A stretch of 64,000 bases of DNA, from contig NC_065888.1 of assembly GCF_905147045.1 (NCBI RefSeq), positions 12,281,001 to 12,345,000 of the forward strand, given 5' to 3'. This document shows, piece by piece, positions 25,001 through 40,000 of the stretch (position 1 is the stretch's first letter; each line of letters opens with the position of its first letter). The DNA comes from Nymphalis io. Taxonomy: Eukaryota > Arthropoda > Insecta > Lepidoptera > Nymphalidae. The position numbers and the translations under genes are program-made. The notes beneath the pieces are model-generated. The model was not told the DNA's origin and did no database searches. It worked only from the letters and a program-made list of their open reading frames with translations.

Positions 25001-28000
25001 AAAATTTCATTAAACGATCACGATTTGTTACAGTATTGTCGATACTCTAACAAATCGTGTTTACGTTAATTGTTTGCCTTATTTTTATATGGATTAACCT
25101 TTTAAAAACTGTCAATGACTGTAATCAATTTTACAATATAACTTATTTGGGTTTAATTTAAACGTTCATTGGTTATTACGTCATTAGCTGCTTCCGACAA
25201 TTCGGATATAAATCAATAGCTCAATCGTTTTTTTAACTTTTATCAGTGTTTCAGAAACTGCAGGCATATTTAGTACTTGCTTGATTAAGGTTTTGATTTA
25301 CTATTTGTAATTGATTAATGGGTAAGGGTGTAATTAATCCTACGACAACGGAATATCAAAAGCTTTACTAAGAAGAAAACAAAAGCAAACGTCTTTGAAA
25401 GCTTTGATAGTGTAACTCGATCACATCTTAACGACTGAAGGGATTTAATTACAAGATAAGTACTGGAAATCAATAACACCAAACTAATAACGTATTTGGT
25501 AGATAATTAATTATATTATAGTAGAGCGATAAAATAGCCAATTAAATATAAACTCAGTAGAGCTTTCATTGGATATGATATTAAATGTACCCGTGCATGA
25601 TGCGCTTCACGGTGTGTTATGACGCAAGCGACATGAGGACGCAAAATCGTATTAACCCACATATTCGACTGAAATAGAACCGCCGCGAAATATTTCCCTT
25701 CGAAAATTCGTGTTTGGCATCCGTGTCGACCGCTATGCAATTTGCAAGGAATCTATTTTTGGTAATGCCGCAGAATACAAAAACATCTCTATAAGGCAAC
25801 CTGTCTCCTAACTTGTTTTTAGATTGTTGAAATAAATGTTAATATCACAGTTTTATACAATATTGTATGGGCTTATTTAAAATAATACAGCGTAAAAGAG
25901 CCGAGATAGCTCAATGGTATACGTGCATTTTAACCGAAGATTAAGGGTTTAAACCTGAAGCAAAACACGGTCCGACATATATGGGTTATGTTATTAAATT
26001 CTGCCACGAGAAGAAAGAAGGTATTTGTCCAGAAGTGGCATATTAACATGCTATTACTCTACTTAATATTCACTTTATTCAATATATTATTACTATGTCT
26101 CACCATGTTTTAAAATGTTATTACATATAATTACCATCTCTAATTAATAATTAACTCCTGAAAATAAAATCATAGAAATAAGTCCGCACATTCGATAAAG
26201 AATTAACCAATCATTCATTAATTTATGGCTACCATCAATTAGAGATTGATTGATTGATAATGACCTGCGCAGTATAGTGTAGAGGAAGTTACTATAATTT
26301 ATATAAGCAGTAGATTGCTTGTTGCTTGTGATGTCAAAAGTATATTTAAACGTTATTTTAAAATAATCATTAATTGAAGTAATATTATTGTATAGATAAA
26401 AAAGCGTGGAGTTTTCGTTGATATTAATATAAGATATGTAAAAATCATTGTATATAGATGGCGTATGCAATTTGATGTCTAAAAAAGAGTAATTACGAAG
26501 TTTCTCTCGGTAGAATAAAAATTCTGACGGTAGGTTTATATTTCGTTTAATCTTACTATTTGACGTTTCAAAGGTTTTTGTAAAATAAAAGTATCCTTGT
26601 ATAAGATTTATTTGATTATGATGTTTTTGATAATACGTTTTTACTTCCATATTGAAGAATGATAATTATTTAAGATATATATCTATTTATATCAAATTAA
26701 TTTTATTTTCTACCGAAACTGAGACAAGAGAAGCTGGAAGCAGTAATACGTATTGTTTGGTTGCGAATGTCAGATACGTAAGTATTTGTACATTAAAACA
26801 AGTATACATGTAGTAAATTGGTAACAGTAATAGGAACTTAGTAAACTCATCTAATAATTTCTATTAATATAACACTAGTTTCCGCCCGCCACTTCGCCCG
26901 CGAGTGAGCGAAGGACGGATGATAGGTACCAAACGTCCTTTTCTGTATTCCTGACAACGTATATGAATAATTTCATGATAATTGGTTGAATAGTTAAGAT
27001 GAGAAAGCGTAACAAACAAATAAACTAATAAACAAACTCGCTTTCCCATTTATAATATTAGTAAAGATAATTAATGCCAGAAACGGATGATGAAAATTAT
27101 GAAACATTTTAAATTTTAAGATGACTACATCGTCACCTTGAAGTTTAAATTATATTTTGTAAGGGAAATCCGGTTTTTTATTTTTTACCTTACTAAGCGT
27201 ATTTTTTTTTATTGACAAATTAATTTTATTCCAGAGCATTAAAGACATTTTATATATGTTCATATTTTTATTGTAAGTTATGTTTTATTCTTAAAAATAA
27301 GCAATAATAATAATTTTATTTTTGATTTTTTTGTTCGGTCGATTTAAACGAGCCAATCTATTTCGTAACCAATTTCTCGATCTGCGACCTATCATGATAT
27401 ACATATGTATGTACAATTGTACATCCGAGTACATATGCAAACTTCAGTCCAGCCAACTTAATTTGTGCGTAATGTATTATTACATATTAACAAAAAAGTA
27501 AATCTTGGTCAATTTTATACCCAATTAAAAAACTCATAATAATTTAAAACTTATCATATTTAATATTAATAAATATGTATTTCATACTCAATATTCCGAT
27601 CTATCTAACCGCAATTCTGTTTGGACTGATGATAAAAAACAGTACACAAACAGTATGATCGCGCTTATAACCCGATTATAACATACTAGAAACATTGCGG
27701 TATTCGTGATAATATGCCGCTGAAATATTATTTGAAAACATAGATAGCCTTAAAGAATTTTTAATAAATAACAAAACATTTACTTAGATAACGTAACCCG
27801 ACTAGACGTAACGTAGGCGACCCGACCTAACTGGCACTCGTAACGCAATATACCACTCAAACAATAGGATCACGTGTATTATATTTATAATGGTTGTTTA
27901 TTCAGGAGCAGACGTCAAGGCGATAAGGCTTTTAAGCTTAAACATGATCCTTCAAATAACAAACATGTCTTCGGCAGCTTTTATTAAGCATCTAATGTGT

Positions 28001-31000
28001 TTTTAAAAGAGGATGACATATTCCTTTGTTATTTTATCAACCTCTATACTAATATTATAAATACGAAAGTAATACTGTCATTCAGTAAAATTAGCTTAGA
28101 ATAAATATAGCTCAATGGATAACTCGTGTATCTTAATCGAAGGTCGCGGGTTTATATCTACACAAGTATCTGCTACTTAATTTGTCAAGTGCGTTTATAT
28201 TTAGAAATCATCTCGCGATTGGCAGTGGTAACCCATAATAACGTAACGTGAGGATGAAATAAACACTAATTCTCTTTTAAAAAAGGTAATGAGCCCAAAA
28301 GAAAATGTTGAGAAAACATATTTATAAAACAATTTTGGTAGGCATTTCTTTTACTCTAACGATCATACCCGTCATAAATCATCGAGCGTTAAGCCACTCA
28401 ACGAGGGTTATAATATCTTTATTTATAAAGGCTCACACATCTGTGCTGCTAAGCGTCGGCTTATTATATTTCATGTAGTTATTTTGATTAATTACACAGG
28501 TGTCTGAGACAACTTTACAAACATACATTGTGATAGGGCTTTGTGCAATTCAGTCTGTGTAGATACCACCTACTCATCAGATATTCTATCGCCAAGCAGC
28601 AATAGTATTGTTGTATTCTAGTTTGAAGGGCGAGTGAGTCAGTGTAATTACAGGCACAAGGAACATAACATCTTAGTTCCCAAGGTTGATAGCGCATTGG
28701 CGATGTAAGCAATGGTTAACATTTCTTACAATGCCAATGTCTATCAACGGGCGTTGGTGACCACTTACCATCGGGTCAGGCCCATATGCTTGTCCGCCTA
28801 CCTATTCCGTATATATTTTTTTAAATCAAATGTAAAGCTAACAAATATTGTTACAATTACTATTTCTTATTAAAAAACAATAAATACATTAAAGTCCATC
28901 ATGGCTTCTTAAATGCGATTCAATGTTTATAACACATGCTGTTTAGAAGCAATCGATGTAACGGGTTTGATTATTTAATGAGAATAGTACATTCATTTAC
29001 TAATTAATTCTATGAACTCTATATTTAGAACAAACAAATTGATATACAATATAAATACATAGATACTGGTAGAGTTTTGTGCACGATCATCCGAGTCATA
29101 ACCATCCTTGTTAATGTGTACTACCTATTAACAGTAGAATGTACCACAAAAAAACTTTTGTGTTCCCATTTTAATTTTTAAGAACAGACAGACGGAAGAA
29201 AAGACTGTCTTTTCCACCTGATGCTTGCCATGTGATCATTGTTTCGTTCTATACGGTAAAACGGTTTTCTTTATAACACAATTTTTTGTTAATGTAAATA
29301 TTTTTAAGAACTATGCTCTGCGTTACCTACAAACATCGTAACTAATATTATAAATGCGAAAATGAGATTGTGTGTTTGTTACAGTTTCACGTGTTAACTA
29401 CTCAACGCATCGTCATAAAATTGCAAACAAGTTGTCAGAGGACATGTCACCTTACAGAAAAAGGAAACCTAACAATTCCCCCTTTACACGCGGGTAAAGC
29501 CACAGGCTAAAAATTGTAATATTTTTATCCACAATCACATTTGTCTTTTTATTTCATAAAAATAAATATTAAATTTCATTTAATGTGTCTTATTTCGTGC
29601 AATGAAATTGATACAGTTCTGATTAAACATTTTATTTTATTGACTTTCTTGAAACAGAAGAAACAAATTAACTGAAACCAACTTTATGTAATAAAAAGTT
29701 TAAACTACCTAAATAGTACGTTTAGCTACAACCATAATACTGTCGGTTTGAATAATTTAGAAGCACAGCAATTATATCGAATTATGACTAGATTACAACT
29801 TATAATAAATATTTATTTCAAATAACCAGTTAATATACAATTAATGGTGTGTATGAGATATTAATATTAATGCTATTATGCGCGCACAGAATATTAATTA
29901 TTCTGAACGGACGTGACTATATGTATAAACAGTCCTACCTGTTGCCGGGTCTTATTTCTTCCCCGAGGAATTTTATTTTTAAATAATGGTCGCCACCATT
30001 CGGTTATAAGGAAAGGGATTGACCATTAATTATTTTAAGCGTATTTATTTAATTATAGTAACTTGAATGTTCATCTGGTATTCGTTTTACATTATATAAC
30101 TTTGTATATATTTACTAACACCTTGTATCTTAACGTAAGTTATCAGTTTCAAAAAACATTAATATTTTTAATATGACATTAAAATGTACTTGATACGGCT
30201 ATTACTGATTACAAAAGCAAAGGGAGGAGTGAAGCCTCCATCTTCACTAACGTAGGAGGGCCGGGATCGATATAACTAAGGAAACTCGGGGACCGTTTAT
30301 TACTTCGAAGCACATAGAAATTGTACGATTTAAATCACTGTATATATAAACTATACATACATATTAAAACAAATGTCTTCTACACAACGAATTATTTTCT
30401 CCATTTTTTTTTATTATCTATATAAACGCTGTAGTGTTTTTATTAGCCATTAGTAAAAAACAATGAACTTAATTAATTCAGTCATCTTACTTACTCATTC
30501 TCATTCATTCTTAATTATTTCATCTTCATTAGTGAAATGGAGGTGAAATTCTTTTGAATTCATAATTATTTTTAATTTTGATCGCTTTCTAAAACCACCT
30601 TTGTACGTATCTTTCTTTTTTGTGTATATAATTGTTATAGATGCATTTATAATTCAAGTGAGATAGCATAGGTATGTGAAGATAAGATCAATGTAAGTTC
30701 AAAGTTCAACAATAACCTAAAATTAGTAATATTAAAACGTTAATGCTTCATAACAGCTTAACATTTCCTGTGTGAATCTAGCATTTTGATGGCAATAAAA
30801 CAAAGATGGCGGATAGTCTGACGCGCCGGCCTTCGGGCGATCAAGAGATCTTATCAACGGACACTTACGTGCAGCTATGTCGTATTTAACAAGGATCTGC
30901 CAGAGATAAAGATTTACATTCACTACATATAAATAATAACATAAAATATGTGTTTACACGTTCTGAAATAACTTCGAAATTAAATTCTTAAGGTAATCGT

Positions 31001-34000
31001 TATTTCAGTAGCTTTCACATATTTTTTGTTAAGCCTATACTACCAAGCCAGTGCCCCTTAGTTATATAACGTTGTTACAGGTGTAGATTTAAACCCACTT
31101 TTTTCAGAATTAGTATAGTTACAATACTTATATAACAGTAACAGTAACAGCCTGTTAATGTCCCACGGCTGGGCTAAGGCCTCCTCTCCCTTTTGAGGAG
31201 AAGGTTTGGAGCTTATTCCACCACGCTGCTCCAATGCGGGTTGGTAGAAAAATACTTATATATTTTCAAGAAATTCATAATATTCCTACACTTCCCTAAG
31301 TAAGCGTGAGCTTATATTTTACGGTACGAGTGCTCCAATCCACTCCAACTCACTTTTGATTACCATAAATAAGCAAATAATAGAAACAAAAAAGAGCTGA
31401 TTTTTGTACAACAATAAAAACCGTTAATCGCTTAATACCAAGTAAATTGTCAATAATCGAATCGATAATCAAATCGTTACATTGCCGCACTCACTAGTTC
31501 TATCTATCAAAAAATGATTAACAAAATGGACAGAGTATAGTGAAATTTAACACTTAACCATTTAACAATATAAGGTGCAATGAGTTATTTACTTGATAAG
31601 GATCGGTCGCCTAGACGTTATATTATATTCCTTTTGTTATACATATAAAGTGTTACGATATATGTACATAGATGTATAAATTCTTCATTTGTGGCTTCAA
31701 CTCTAATTTTACTTTTTATTTACTTCAATCAACAGCCAATCGTTGTCCACTGCTGAACATAGGCCTCTCCCAAGGTGCGCCAAAGCTCCCTGTCCTCCGC
31801 CTTCCGCATCCAGTTGGTGCCCGCCACCTTCTTAAGGTCGTCGGTCCACCTGGCTGGAGGGCGCCCTACGCTGCGCTTGCCGATTCGCGGTCTCCACTCT
31901 AGGACTCGTCTGCTCCAACGGCCATCGGTCCTACGACATACGTGACCAGCCCACTGCCACTTCAGCCTGCTAATTTTGCAAGCTATGTCGGTGACTCCGG
32001 TTCTTTTCTATATATATATAATCTCATTTCTGATCTTATCCTTCAAAGATACTCCGAGCATAGCTCGCTCCATAGCACGCTGAGCGACTTTGAATTTGTG
32101 GACTAGTCCCGCAGTTAGTGTCCACGTTTCGGCACCGTATGTCATGGCAGGTAAGACGCATTGGTTGAAGACTTTCGTCTTCAAACATTGCGGTATAGAC
32201 GACTTGAGGACTTGACGAAGGTTGCCAAATGCTGCCCATCCCAAGCGAATTCTTCGATCGGCTTCCTTCTCGAAGTTGTTCCTACCGACTTGTATTATCT
32301 GTCCTAGGTAGGTATATTCACTAACAACTTCGAGAGGTTTCCCCTCGACGTATATCGGTCCCGGCACGACATGCCTATTGAACATGACCTTGGTCTTTTC
32401 CAAGTTCATACCGAGACCGACACACCGGGAAGACTCGCCTAGGCTACGCAGCATTTCGGTGAGTTGTTCCAGCGACTCTGCTATGATGACGATATCGTCG
32501 GCAAATCGAAGGTGTGAGATGTACTCGCCGTTTACATTGACTCCATACCTAGTCCAATCCAGCGTTTTGAAAACGTCTTCCAACGCGTTGGTGAACAGTT
32601 TCGGGGATATTACATCCCCCTGTCTCACCCCTCTGCGCAGTTGGATCGCCTTCGTCTTACAGTCCTGGATGTGGACAGTCATTGTAGCGGCGTTGTACAG
32701 ACATCTCAGTACCTCGATATATCTCCAATCGATATGACATCTCTGCAATGAGTCGAGCACTGCCCAGGTTTCGATGGAGTCGAAGGCTTTCTCGTAGTCC
32801 ACAAATGCCATACACAGCGGCTGATTGTACTCTTCGGTCTTCTGCACAATCTGCCGAACAGTATGGATGTGGTCCACGGTGCTGTAGCCTGATCGAAAGC
32901 CGGCTTGCTCTGGGGGCTGGAACTCGTCAAGTCGTCTGGCGAGACGGTTCGTGACGACTCTTGAGAACAGCTTATACACGTGACTCAGGAGGGAGATTGG
33001 TCTGTAGTTTTTCAAGAGGGTTTTATCACCTTTGTTGAAAAACAGTACCACCTCACTCCCGCTCCACGTTTCCGGGGTCTTGCCATGTTGGATGACGGAA
33101 TTAAAGAGGCTTGCTAGCTCTTTCAGGACCGGAGTCCCGCCTGCCTTAAGCAACTCTGTTGTGATTCCGTCATCTCCCGGAGCTTTGTTGTTTTTAAGCT
33201 GTTCTAGAGCCGCCCTAATCTCTCCTTGGTCAACGACCGGGAGCTCCTCGGAGTAATGGCGCATAAGAGGGGCGCGCTGGTCATCAATACTGATTCCCAC
33301 GGGTTTATCCGATCTTGAAGAGAACAACTGCCCATAAAACCTCTCTACTTCTCCGATAATCTCAGGCCTAGAGGTAACGACCCCACCATTTTCAGTTTTA
33401 AGTTTTGTCAGACGCGGCCTCCCAAACTTGCGAGCGAACACTTTCGATCCCCGATTTTGCTCAATCGCAGCCTTGATGGCACGGGTATTGGAGCGTCGGA
33501 GATCGCGTCGCGTCAGCGTTTTTATTGTTCGGTTTAAGGCCTTATCTGACAAAAACGATGGTAGTTCTCGTCGTTTTCTCATGAGCTCGAGTGTCTCAGC
33601 AGAGAGTTTTGGTGCGTTGTCTCTTCTCTGTGGCGGAAAACACTTGCGGGATGTGTTTTGCAGTATTTTTTTATTTACTTAATATATATATATAAAGGTT
33701 ATTTTCTGATTCAAATGAATCATGATCCAACGTCGGAATCAAGTTATATTATTAATTATACTTAGAAATTATATAAATATGTATAATTTGACTTTAGGCG
33801 TTTTATTAATGATTTTCGTAGACTATCGTTGCAGTAGTATATATTTAATTATCATTACTATTTCAATATCAACATAATTGACTATGTTTTTTGTTGCTCG
33901 AAATAAAATTATCTAATTTGTATTTAAATTTTGAACTATAAAATCAAATAAACAAACGAAATACTATTATGGTGCATGCATATGCATTATAAAACCCTTC

Positions 34001-37000
34001 TTAGACTTTTCTTTATTGTAAATTACAGTTTACTAGAAATTCAATTAAAGTAACAAATGTCTACGTATATGACGTCAATTAAAATACATTCGTTACAGCG
34101 TGATTCATTGATCCAAAGCTAACAATGGTTTCGTTGGCATTATGTGGGCGTTAGGTTAATATTTGTCATGCGGGCGGCCAGTGGCCACTTTAATTAGATT
34201 TATGTGGGTAATCCTCTCTGCTAACTCGATTGTCGGTCTCTACTGGACCAACAATACCTCCTGTGATGGCAATCATAGGTCATGAACTCTTAATTCGGTG
34301 TTACAAGTATTTCTTGCAATGAAACGTGTTGATGGCCTCACAAAACATCTGTCAGATCTCATTTAACGTGTATTTCAGTAAATACTAATATTTACTGTAG
34401 TATGGCTTTAGAGCCCGTTTGGGTAGGTACCATCTACTCATCACATATTCTACCGCCAATCTGTAATACTTAGTATTGTTACTTGTTGTGTATTAGGCGG
34501 TGACCAGGTACCATCAAGTGACCCAAATGCCTGTCCGCCTTATGATTTTATAAATAAAAATATATATAATTATAGATTTTACAATTTCATCTCCAGACAC
34601 TGCCAAGAAGCAGCTTATGATGTTGAAAGATTATTTTTAGATCACGTTCATTCTCATCTGGGCACTACAATGGTACCTATGTAGGTAAAGCTAGAGATGG
34701 ATTTCAAACATAGGCATATAATTTTTTTGAAAATTTGCGATTTCTTTTAATGAATTGTTATTATAATGACACACATTCTAAAAACAAAAATATTGACTAG
34801 AAATATAATTACCGCAACATATCATTGTAAGTTGCAATACATATTTGCTCCAAATACTTCAGACCAAGTAACTTCTTCATAAGTCTTTAATTATATCTGT
34901 CACGCTTATGTTATGACGCGGAAATTTTCCACATAATACTTACACCTTGACAACATTACATTATATTATGTGTGTTTTATATATTAATGATTACATTTTA
35001 TTTTGATTTTTTCTTTTGAATTTGTCATGTGTTTGCAAAATACGAATGTCAATTATTACGACTCTGCCATTATTGCGGCAAACTATAACTGCATCTATGG
35101 ATCTCTTTTAAAATCTAGTTTCTTAATTGATTATACTGATAGTACAATAAGAATCAGTTCTGGGAAGTTCATATTGCTATGTTTATGAAGCCGTAAAATT
35201 ACATATTACGTAAAATATATAACTATTCATAATGTTAGAAATTATGCGTACATTTTATTAATTTATTTAAGTGAACTTAGTGAAATTCTATGCACCCGTC
35301 CAACAACTTTTTAAGGTTATAACTGGACATACTCGTAGGCCGCATTCATGTCACTGTGACTGGGCTTGCCGCCACCGTCTTCTTTAAGTCGCCAAACTAG
35401 GTAGGGACATACTCTGCTCTTCTTTTTGAGTCGTGGTCTCCGTTCAAGGACTTTTTGTAGTCATCTGATATCTTTGAACGACGTGGCCTAAACATAGCCT
35501 TTCTTCTTATGAATGATAGTAATAAAGAACCATGGATCCGAATATCAACATAGACTAATATATCTTTATGTTTGGCTTATATACCTATTTTGCATATGTA
35601 CCAGTGTATTTGTACTGTTCAATGGCATACGGCTATGTAAGTATAATAGTATTTATATTTAATATGGAGTTTATAAATTTAAAATTTAGAAAAGTTCATA
35701 ACATTTTTATTAGTACCCAATGCGACAAAATATTGCGCCAAAATAATATTTAAATTTTAATCTTTGGCGCCATCATAACTTACCGTGACAGATAATTTAT
35801 TAAAAATGTTTTAATAAAGTCTTTTACCGTTTTCCGCGGCAATAAAAATATTTTTGTATCTAAATTGATGTTTTATTGCGAAATATTTGAATATTTATTA
35901 TAAATAAAGCAATTCGGCGGTTATATAAAAAAACAGCCAAGTAATGTTCTACATTCATTTGTACTTGAATTATTCATAATTCTTAACAAGAATATTTTAA
36001 TTTAAAATCATGTTTTTATACAATCTTCCGTTTAAGTCTAACAGTAATAAAATACGCTTTTTTTAATTCCGATTATTTTTTGTGTTTTACATAGATATAA
36101 ATCTGGCGGCGACTGATGACGAAAGGTCAACCATTATTTCTAACATTGAACATTATGAAGACGTAAACGATAAAAGATACAACTTTGGCATTGTAATGTC
36201 TTCTTATCTGCGTTAAAAACGACTGTTATTTACAACATAACATTTCACGAAAATAATAGTTTTCTTTTTATTTTGCAATATAGAATTGAACGAAACGAAG
36301 TAATTTATACGTTCTAACTTTTACACAAAGACCTGTGTATAAGCTTTAAAATTTTTGTTAATATTTATCTATATATCATAATTTCACATAAGTATAGTGC
36401 TTAGATATTGTATAAAGCTTTTCATACTGCTATGCATATGTAAATTTCCTAGTGCAGGAAAGGAAAATATAATGGGATGTGTAGACTGCTTATAACGGTA
36501 TATGGGTAAAGAAAATACTCGGCGCGGTGTTCATTGTATTAATTGATTATATTAAACAAAAAATCTCGAGGAAAAACGTTAATCACTTCTATAAACATTG
36601 GCGCATCCGGGTGCCTTTTTTATCCTTTAGAACCACCGCCCGGTTCTATAAATAAAATGTAAACTCGTATTAATTCAATTCGATGACCAATTTATTTTTA
36701 TACATATCACATAGTTTAGGCGTACCCACACGTTGCTTCCTTTGCCCTTCAAGAGAGATTACGTCAATATCTATATTTACTACAAATAAATTCTTTAAGG
36801 CAATAACAACTTAGTTTTGAAATGTAATCCAAATGTAATATCGGTAAGCACTAATTTTACTGAGTCCCTTACGTTCACACACTGCACGTGCGCACAGCGC
36901 TGAATTTACAAAACGGCTTGCAAACATTGGCGTTTTTCCAACGAACGTTGTATACTCTCACCGAATCTATATTTACAACAACAATCTATTTGTGCCACCT

Positions 37001-40000
37001 TTATACCTCTATAATGTTCATTAGAGCAATGAAGCAGAAAAGATAATAAATGGTAAATATCATAAATATTATAGAGATTTAATACTTTAGAAGCATTTAA
37101 AATAATCCAGCTTAGCTACGCGTCAGCCGTATATCTTTTATCTCCTTTTTTCTTTAAGCTCATAAATCTTTTTAACCAATTCTTATTTAAGTCTAATATA
37201 ATGTGTTCTTTCTTGTCAAATTACCTACTGAATCAAGAGTTGGTTACCCACTGGTGGCTATGCTTTGTGCAAGCCCGTCTGGGTAGGTACCAACCACTCA
37301 TCAGATATTCTACCGCAAAACAGCAGTACTTGTTATTGTTGTGTTCCGGTTTGAAGGGTGAGTGAGCCAGTGTTATTACATGCACAAGAGACATAACATC
37401 TTAGTTTCCAAGGTTGGTGGCGCATTGGCTATGTAAGCGATGGTTAACATTTCTTACAATGCTAATTTCTATGGGCGTTCACTTACCATCAGCTGGGTCA
37501 AATGCTCGTCCGCCAACCTATACTATAAAAAAAAAGTTTACATATTAGAATATTTTAAGCAACATTGCTGTTTGTTTACCAAAAGTAATATTAATTAAAC
37601 ATAGTCGGCAAGACAAAGTCTGAGTAACAAATAAACCAAATCCAAGTAGCACACATGTAGAGCTGTTAAAAGTTAATGAATCGAGCATCAATTTTATTGC
37701 CGCTTAATTTATCACGGTGTGTTGAGAGCTGTGTTATTATATTTTAATATCTTGTATACATTTAGGCGATTGAAACTTGAATTTATTACGTGTACATAAT
37801 ATTACATATATTTTATATATACGTAAACAATAAATAATAATTTAAATATGTATTATATAGGCATTCGCATTAAATTACCTGCTAAAAGGTATGTGTAATA
37901 TGGCTTATAAAAAGGAAACCAAATTATTAGTTCAAAATTCAAAGTTAGTAAAAAAATCCACTTCGGATCGATGGAAGAGGAAAGGTAAATAAACAACATT
38001 GACCTTGACTTGACGTGACTTGTACTGACCGTCGATTCGAATCGTACATATTTTTAAACAGTAAGGGAAAACATATTGGACGTCTTGTTTGATGAATTAA
38101 ATGACCCCGAATGAACTGTCTAATCAATATAAAAAAATGGCACACAATATATAAATAATAAAACATTAAAATCAACTCTCACTAATTAATTAAATTATCC
38201 GATCAATAATAAAGTAAGGCGGATTATGTTTCGGATCCTTCACTACAATAAGCTTGTGACTAAAATGTCTTATTAAGATAAGCTTAACGGTCCTTGTGTT
38301 CAATTATTTTATTATGAATATTGAAATCACTTAGTAGTACATTATTAAATAATATCTATGTGTATTTAGCCATTAAACACTTTTATACCGATTGTTATAT
38401 AATTTCTATTAATATATACAAAATTAACTTTTTCAAGTGCGCTTCAAAAAGCACGTTTATTAATTAAAATTGTTTTAAGGTGAACATACGCTAATTATTA
38501 GCTAGTATGCGTTATGTTGCAAAATTTATATTTATAATACAAAATTCAATCTATTAATGACTATGGTCACATTTTATTATGTCTACACTTAGGACGAGAT
38601 GGTCAAGTTAAAAGATGTGGATCACTGTGGATTACTGTGACCATGGGTCTAATGGTTGACCGCAGCTTTTGACTTGGCAAGCACCGAGTATTCGGTTGCT
38701 TAATTTGTTTTCATAGGTCGGTGTTCGTTACTGTTACATGTCTCTCACGATTTCTGTTTCGATGTCTGATTCTGTGTCTGTTACGATTTCATTCGAATTT
38801 CTATTTCAAATTAAGTGGATTGCAATGTAAAAATTTATGCATTTACAATTTTTAATTACAAAATACAGATTTAATAACATGTATTCTCTTAGAAATCACA
38901 GTAAAGATCATTCCTATTTATAAATTGTTTATGTTCTTATAATATTATTATATTTTATATACGCATGTAATAATGAATTTTTATTTCTGTATTTGTGACA
39001 TCGAGAATATTTCTTAAAGAAATGAACAATGCATACTAACAATTGATAATATATAATAAATGATAATAGATACCATCATAGATAAATGTCATGCCTAAAC
39101 AATTAAAGTGTAATCGAAGCCTAATTTTGAACACGTCGGACTATCTCAACAGTGCAGGTGACATAATCATGTACAAGTGTGCGCATTCACAAAATAACTT
39201 TCTATTCCTTATAATTAAATGGGACCAGAGAGAGTTTGAACTTAAACCAAGATCAACGTATTTACGTGTTTTCCAAGGCATGGGAGTGTAAACACCAAAC
39301 TCCGCAATATATTCAACAGATCCGGAGTTTGAGCACAAGATCTTAGTCTACATTCTTTTAAGCTATCCATTACCCACCTATTCAATTAAGAAGATATGAC
39401 AGTGCTCATACGAAGCCATCACGACTGAAGACAGGAAACAGAAAACGGAACAATATACAAGTTAATCACTGTAGTCAAATTTACCGTGGTAGATGTAAAA
39501 TGGGATAGATATTGGACTGAAAAATATAAGCGTTTACTAAGTATAGCGGTTGCGCAACGAGGGCCATGGCAGTGCATCATTTTTTATTTACAAACCTAAC
39601 TGGTTTGCGAACAAAACCAGTTCCAAATATTGTAGCGCGGACATCCGCCACCGATTTTGGTCAAGCTATTTTTTACACGGAATTGTATGAATCCATTCAT
39701 TGTGCATTCAACTTTAAACTATTACAGTGACTCAATAATCAGGCGAAAAAATTTCAATTCTATTCAATATAATAATAAAGAAACTGTTTCCGTTTACAAA
39801 ATTAGATAGTGGTTCTATCTAATTTTGTAAACAAAAACTGTCTGATCATACCACCGATAATATATTTGGTACGAAATATAATGCAATTTAAATTTACAAA
39901 AAAAAAAACGAATCCCAGTATTACTAGTTAACTAATTACTAGAAACGAATAAATATTTTGTATATTTTATAATAAGAACGTAAAAACAAGGCGTGCAAAT

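Larger units (their letters stand above)
33681..37251. other. eiger intron 1, middle part
   Basis: AT-rich. It holds a family-A SINE remnant, a decayed RTE tail at about 35330-35510, and a G+C-richer unexplained stretch at about 34130-34280 containing TCATGCGGGCGGCCAGTGGC and AATTAGATTTA. No exon recognised. Confidence 0.5.

Noticed and set aside
25898..25975. Possible tRNA gene (GAGCCGAGATAGCTCAATGG plus a B-box-like segment)
   Set aside because: The segment extends into SINE body sequence, lacks a consistent acceptor stem, and has family members elsewhere in the window.
31672..33682. Several open frames on the plus strand and in other frames across 31.7-33.7 kb
   Set aside because: They are antisense or shifted shadows of the RTE reverse transcriptase on the minus strand.
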